DNA of 9,479 nt, taken from the NCBI GenBank assembly GCA_009936885.1, contig JAACDT010000041.1, positions 1 to 9,479 of the forward strand. The letters are read 5' to 3'. The stretch is from Alphaproteobacteria bacterium (GTDB lineage Bacteria; Pseudomonadota; Alphaproteobacteria; Puniceispirillales; Puniceispirillaceae). The notes under the pieces are model-generated. The model was given only the letters and a program-made list of their open reading frames with translations. It did not search any database and was not told the origin of the DNA. The position numbers and the translations under genes are program-made. Positions 5,729-9,479 of the stretch are shown piece after piece (position 1 is the stretch's first letter; every line of letters begins with the position of its first letter).

Positions 5729-7357
5729 ATGGAACGCGAATCAATGGAATTTGATGTCGTAATCATTGGCGGGGGACCGTCTGGCCTTTCGGCAGCTATC
5801 AAACTCAAACAACTAGCCTCAGAACATAGCCGTGATATTTCTGTTTGCCTTGTTGAAAAGGGAAGCGAAGTCGGCGCTCATATTTTATCTGGTGCTGTGT
5901 TAGAGCCACGCGCGTTAAATGAATTATTACCTGAGTGGCAAACATTGGGAGCACCTCTTGATACGCCTGTTGAGAGTGATCATTTCATGCTCTTATCTCA
6001 GAAATCACACTATAAACTACCTACCCCGCCACCAATGAACAATCATGGCAATTACATTATTTCACTTGGAAATTTTTGCCGCTGGCTAGCTGAGCAAGCA
6101 GAATTATTAGGCGTTGAGATATATCCAGGTTTCGCTGCCGCTGAGGTTTTGTTTCATGAAGATGGGTCTGTGCGCGGAATAGCCACTAATGATTTAGGGG
6201 TTGGAAAAGATGGACAACCTACTGATGGCTACATGCAAGGTATGGCACTAATTGGCAAGCAGACAATCTTTGCAGAGGGTTGCAGAGGTCACTTAACCAA
6301 AGATTTGTTTGAGACATTTAGTCTAAGAGAGGGCAAGGATCCGCAAACCTTTGCTATCGGAATAAAAGAGTTGTGGGATATAGATCCAGCACAATCAAAA
6401 CCAGGTACTGTTTGGCACTCTGTAGGTTGGCCGCTGCCATCTGATACTTATGGCGGCTCTTTTTTGTATCACTTATCTGGAAACCAAGTAGCGGCGGGCT
6501 ATGTGGTCGGACTTGATTATAAAAACCCATACCTATCTCCCTTTGAAGAATTTCAAAGGTTCAAAACGCATCCTTCAGTTCGGTCTGTTTTTGAAGGTGG
6601 AAGAAGAGTATCCTACGGTGCCCGCGCCTTAAATGAAGGTGGCTTTCAATCTATCCCGAAACTAACCTTTCCCGGTGGATGCCTTGTGGGATGTACGGCT
6701 GGTTTCTTAAATGTCCCTAAAATAAAAGGAACGCATACCGCTATGAAATCTGGCATGTTAGCAGCAGAAGCTGTGTTCGATTCGATTTCGCAAGATATAG
6801 CAGAAGCGTCATCATATCAGCAGAAATTGCAAGATAGCTGGTTATGGAATGAATTATATAAAGTTCGCAATATTCGGCCCTCTTTTTCAAAGGGGTTTGT
6901 TGTAGGCATGATTTACTCTGCATTTGATACCTATATTTTCAGAGGAAAGGCGCCATGGACATTCAAGCATCATGCAGACCACCTGCAACTAAATGAAGCA
7001 AAATCATCTAAGAAAATAGAATACCCAAAGCCAGATAATAGGGTAAGCTTTGATAGAAACTCATCTGTTTATTTATCATCAACCAATCATGAAGAAAATC
7101 AGCCTTTACATTTGCAATTAATAGATAATAAAGTTCCTATTGAAGTAAACCTTAAGAAATATGATTCTCCGGAACAACGTTATTGTCCTGCTGGTGTTTA
7201 TGAGATTGTTCAAGCAGAGGATAATTCAGACCCATACCTGCAAATAAATGCCCAAAATTGTGTTCATTGTAAAACCTGCGACATCAAAGACCCAACTCAA
7301 AACATAAAATGGGTAACTCCTGAAGGTGGCGGAGGGCCAAATTATCCAAATATGTAA
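5729..7357 (+). CDS. Electron transfer flavoprotein-ubiquinone oxidoreductase (ETF-QO)
   Basis: ETF-QO takes electrons from reduced electron transfer flavoprotein, which is fed by acyl-CoA and other dehydrogenases, and passes them through FAD and a [4Fe-4S] cluster to ubiquinone at the inner membrane. The 542-residue length is typical. The FAD dinucleotide fold is at the N-terminus, with GGGPSG at residues 14-19 after EFDVVI. The [15 protein letters not shown] stretch and the middle region with [23 protein letters not shown] are typical of the family. The C-terminal ferredoxin-like domain supplies cluster ligands C486, C511, C514 and C517 (CVHCKTC), and ends in [14 protein letters not shown] at 5723 is in frame, but it overlaps the ribosome site GAGAGG (5718-5723), which sits 5 nt before the ATG at 5729. 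It is the first gene of a + strand operon, 33 nt ahead of the TPR gene. Confidence 0.96.
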   Translation: MERESMEFDVVIIGGGPSGLSAAIKLKQLASEHSRDISVCLVEKGSEVGAHILSGAVLEPRALNELLPEWQTLGAPLDTPVESDHFMLLSQKSHYKLPTPPPMNNHGNYIISLGNFCRWLAEQAELLGVEIYPGFAAAEVLFHEDGSVRGIATNDLGVGKDGQPTDGYMQGMALIGKQTIFAEGCRGHLTKDLFETFSLREGKDPQTFAIGIKELWDIDPAQSKPGTVWHSVGWPLPSDTYGGSFLYHLSGNQVAAGYVVGLDYKNPYLSPFEEFQRFKTHPSVRSVFEGGRRVSYGARALNEGGFQSIPKLTFPGGCLVGCTAGFLNVPKIKGTHTAMKSGMLAAEAVFDSISQDIAEASSYQQKLQDSWLWNELYKVRNIRPSFSKGFVVGMIYSAFDTYIFRGKAPWTFKHHADHLQLNEAKSSKKIEYPKPDNRVSFDRNSSVYLSSTNHEENQPLHLQLIDNKVPIEVNLKKYDSPEQRYCPAGVYEIVQAEDNSDPYLQINAQNCVHCKTCDIKDPTQNIKWVTPEGGGGPNYPNM

Positions 7358-7390
7358 TCAATCTATGTTTATTTTAAAACCAAGCATTTT

Positions 7391-9151
7391 ATGAAAGTGA
7401 TACGAATTCTGGACCTATTGACCAAACAAGGAAGAATATTTCTCTTCTGTGCCTTTTTTATGACGTCTTTCCAGCAAGTTAATGCTGACAAGCCAATTGA
7501 TGTTTTGGAAAAACCAGCCCCTGAAGAAGGTCAAAACATAATTTATAGTGATAATGCCCAAAATCTATTTGGATATTATTTAAGAGCCTTATACGCAGAG
7601 ACAAATGAAGATCTTAAATCTGCTGCTAAATTCTACACTGAATCCCTTGCAATCGATAAAACTAATCCAGAATTGCTGCAGGCAAGTTTCTCAAATTTAT
7701 ACGCGGCAGGGCGAATTATCGCTGCCGCAGAGATTGCGCAGCAGGCTGAATCTCTTAACCAAAATTTACGAATGGGTATCGAGCCGGCATTGGCTATTGC
7801 TACAAGGGATGCTGATTGGGAAGCGGTTCTGGCGTTAAGTGAAAGCGCTATAATTGAGGGAAGTAGCCAACATCTGGGATTTTTATTTCGGGCATGGGCA
7901 ATGTTGAATCTAGGGCGGAATAGTGCCGCGATTAATGTGCTGGAATCCCTCTCCAAACTTTTGGATGAGCAAAGATATAGCAACAGTAATTTTATTAATT
8001 TATTCATCGCACAACTATTTATCCTTAAAAACAACTATCCTCTGGCTTTGACACAGCTTGCAGAAATATCCTTAGATAAAACCAGCAACCAAGAATTAAT
8101 AATTGCAACTGCTGAGGCTTATGCTTTGGCTGGAAAATTAAACATCGCCAGAAAGTTAGCTCAAAATCTATCTGTAAACTACAATCAAGAGGAAGTAAGT
8201 TCTTGGCTTGAACAGCGCTTTAACGCAAAGAACCCACAAAATTACAAGAATTATTTCCTTGCTCAATCCATTGTTCATTTAAGCTTATTTACCCTGACAG
8301 AAGAGACTATTTCGTATCTAGGACATCGCTCTCAGCTTAGTCTTTTTATAGCTAGTTCTAATGGGTTTGCTCTACCTGCCGCTAGCTTTATCTTGTTGCA
8401 ACTTGCCGACCAACAAAATGATTTTCAGGGTACCAATTTTTATTTTAGCTCCATTCCAGAGGCAAACCCACGCTTTCAGATAAGCTTAGTGCTATATTTA
8501 TATCAATTAAGACAGCACCGTGGAACCGCTGACGCTATTAAACAGCTTGAAACATATCTCGCAGAGAAGACGAATAGTCCAATATTAGAAGAAATGTTAG
8601 CTGATTTTTATAGAATTGAAAAAGAATGCCATAATGCAATTGTCAGATATGAAAATGTTGCCAGAGAAAAGCCTAGACTAGCAGATATCCATCGAAAGCT
8701 TGGTATGTGTTATGAGCAAACAAACCAACCTCGTAAGGCAGAGGCTGCATTTGAAAAGGCGCTTGAATTAAATCCAAATGATAGCGTCACTCTTAACTAT
8801 CTTGGATATTGGTGGGCTGATGAGGGCCGTAATCTGGAAGAGGCTATTGAACTCATTACAAGGGCTGTTGAGTTAAATCCAGATAATGGATATTATGCAG
8901 ATTCACTAGGCTGGATTTATGTTAAAATCGGCCACGCAGATAAAGCCGTGATATGGTTAGAGCATGCAATACAGCTTGCGCCTGACGATGCGGTTATTCA
9001 TGAACATCTTGGTGATGTTTACTGGCATCTGGGAAGACCTCTTGAGGCTCGGTATAAATGGCAATTTGCGCATGAGATGTATTCTAACAAAGCAACCAGA
9101 AAATTGGTTTCTGAAAAAATCAAATTTGGCTTACCTCCAGCATTAGACTGA
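7391..9151 (+). CDS. Exported tetratricopeptide-repeat protein of unknown function
   Basis: The 586-residue protein begins with a Sec-type signal peptide: basic residues at the start, a hydrophobic core at about 16-25, and probable cleavage after VNA at residue 32. C20 is not in a lipobox, so a periplasmic rather than lipoprotein fate is likely. One TPR-like pair of helices lies near 56-90 (GYYLRALYAETNEDLKSAAK). Four clearer TPR units follow at about 430-463, 464-497, 498-532 and 533-566, with the typical G/Y/A positions and the LELNPND, VELNPDN and QLAPDD caps. The middle (about 140-420) is helical and probably holds degenerate repeats. TPR arrays bind partner proteins; nothing here names the partner. 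The ribosome site is weak, but the signal peptide supports this start. It is 33 nt after ETF-QO and 10 nt before ispE, so one transcript is likely. I recall similar TPR genes ahead of ispE in other alphaproteobacteria. Confidence 0.85.
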   Translation: MKVIRILDLLTKQGRIFLFCAFFMTSFQQVNADKPIDVLEKPAPEEGQNIIYSDNAQNLFGYYLRALYAETNEDLKSAAKFYTESLAIDKTNPELLQASFSNLYAAGRIIAAAEIAQQAESLNQNLRMGIEPALAIATRDADWEAVLALSESAIIEGSSQHLGFLFRAWAMLNLGRNSAAINVLESLSKLLDEQRYSNSNFINLFIAQLFILKNNYPLALTQLAEISLDKTSNQELIIATAEAYALAGKLNIARKLAQNLSVNYNQEEVSSWLEQRFNAKNPQNYKNYFLAQSIVHLSLFTLTEETISYLGHRSQLSLFIASSNGFALPAASFILLQLADQQNDFQGTNFYFSSIPEANPRFQISLVLYLYQLRQHRGTADAIKQLETYLAEKTNSPILEEMLADFYRIEKECHNAIVRYENVAREKPRLADIHRKLGMCYEQTNQPRKAEAAFEKALELNPNDSVTLNYLGYWWADEGRNLEEAIELITRAVELNPDNGYYADSLGWIYVKIGHADKAVIWLEHAIQLAPDDAVIHEHLGDVYWHLGRPLEARYKWQFAHEMYSNKATRKLVSEKIKFGLPPALD

Positions 9152-9161
9152 ATAATTTACC

Positions 9162-9479
9162 ATGTCTAACCCCTCACACATCTTTAACTATCTGGCACCA
9201 GCCAAGGTTAATCTTGGCCTGCAAATCGGAAGAAAGCGAGCTGATGGATATCATGAATTAGCTTCTATTGTTGGTTTTACAGAGTTTGGAGATTCTCTTA
9301 CTATTAAAATATCAGACACAGATCAATTAGTTCTGTGTGGACAATTTTCAGCTAATATCGATATTAAGACATCTGAGAATCTTGTTATGAAAGCTATCCA
9401 GATTCTAAGAGACCATAAACATAATATTCCCCCATTGGAAATAACAATTGATAAACAAATACCTGTTGGAGGCGGATTA
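9162..9479 (+). CDS. ispE: 4-diphosphocytidyl-2-C-methyl-D-erythritol kinase, N-terminal part (cut by window end)
   Basis: IspE is the GHMP-family kinase that phosphorylates CDP-methylerythritol with ATP in the MEP pathway to isoprenoid precursors. The first 106 residues are present. APAKVNLGLQIGRKRADGYHEL (residues 12-33) holds the family's substrate-side motif, with the conserved catalytic-type lysine at 15 and DGYHEL at 28-33. The reading ends in IPVGGGL, the beginning of the glycine-rich ATP-binding motif, which continues outside the window. The frame is open to the last base, so the truncation is an edge effect. The ATG is 10 nt after the TPR stop, with no clear ribosome site, which suggests translational coupling or leaderless-tolerant initiation. 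Confidence 0.94.
   Translation, partial: MSNPSHIFNYLAPAKVNLGLQIGRKRADGYHELASIVGFTEFGDSLTIKISDTDQLVLCGQFSANIDIKTSENLVMKAIQILRDHKHNIPPLEITIDKQIPVGGGL

Noticed and set aside
7633..8034. 133-codon open frame on the - strand within the TPR gene
   Set aside because: It lies wholly antisense to a well-supported gene, has a cysteine- and serine-rich composition with no recognisable domain, and has no sign of its own ribosome site.

Overview
The window looks like chromosomal core genome from an AT-rich alphaproteobacterium, roughly 40% GC by eye. It carries a CcrM-type GANTC methyltransferase next to rnhB. It also has an ETF-ubiquinone oxidoreductase starting with the [13 protein letters not shown] N-terminus I recall from alphaproteobacteria, and an exported TPR gene just ahead of ispE. 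A small, marine, free-living lineage would fit the low GC and tight packing, but that is inference. I see no phage, transposon, CRISPR, tRNA or rRNA sequence.

Layout. Positions 1-210 hold the 3' end of apt on the + strand. It converges on a five-gene block on the - strand, read from right to left: a family-4-like uracil-DNA glycosylase (5593-4727), a soluble lytic transglycosylase (4607-2802), moaB (2758-2213), rnhB (2203-1556) and ccrM (1299-232). Gaps of 43 and 9 nt suggest that slt, moaB and rnhB are cotranscribed. A 256-nt spacer before ccrM contains a candidate promoter, a CtrA-like site and a perfect 14-nt palindrome, so ccrM probably has its own cell-cycle-type control. A 135-nt divergent spacer (5594-5728) with an 18-nt inverted repeat separates this block from a + strand operon: ETF-QO (5729-7357), a secreted TPR protein (7391-9151) and ispE (from 9162, cut by the window end).

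Function. The - strand block mixes genome maintenance (UDG, RNase HII, CcrM) with cell-wall turnover (Slt) and molybdenum cofactor synthesis (MoaB). The + strand operon joins electron entry into the quinone pool from flavoprotein dehydrogenases (ETF-QO) with the MEP isoprenoid pathway (IspE). Both touch quinone metabolism, since IspE supplies isoprenoid precursors for the ubiquinone tail, but that link is only suggestive.

I found no convincing undescribed multi-gene system. The points most worth following up are the UDG with a single cysteine, the candidate CtrA site and palindrome before ccrM, the inverted repeat between udg and ETF-QO, a chain of overlapping stop/start codons leading to a 28-codon ORF after rnhB, and the uncharacterised exported TPR protein.
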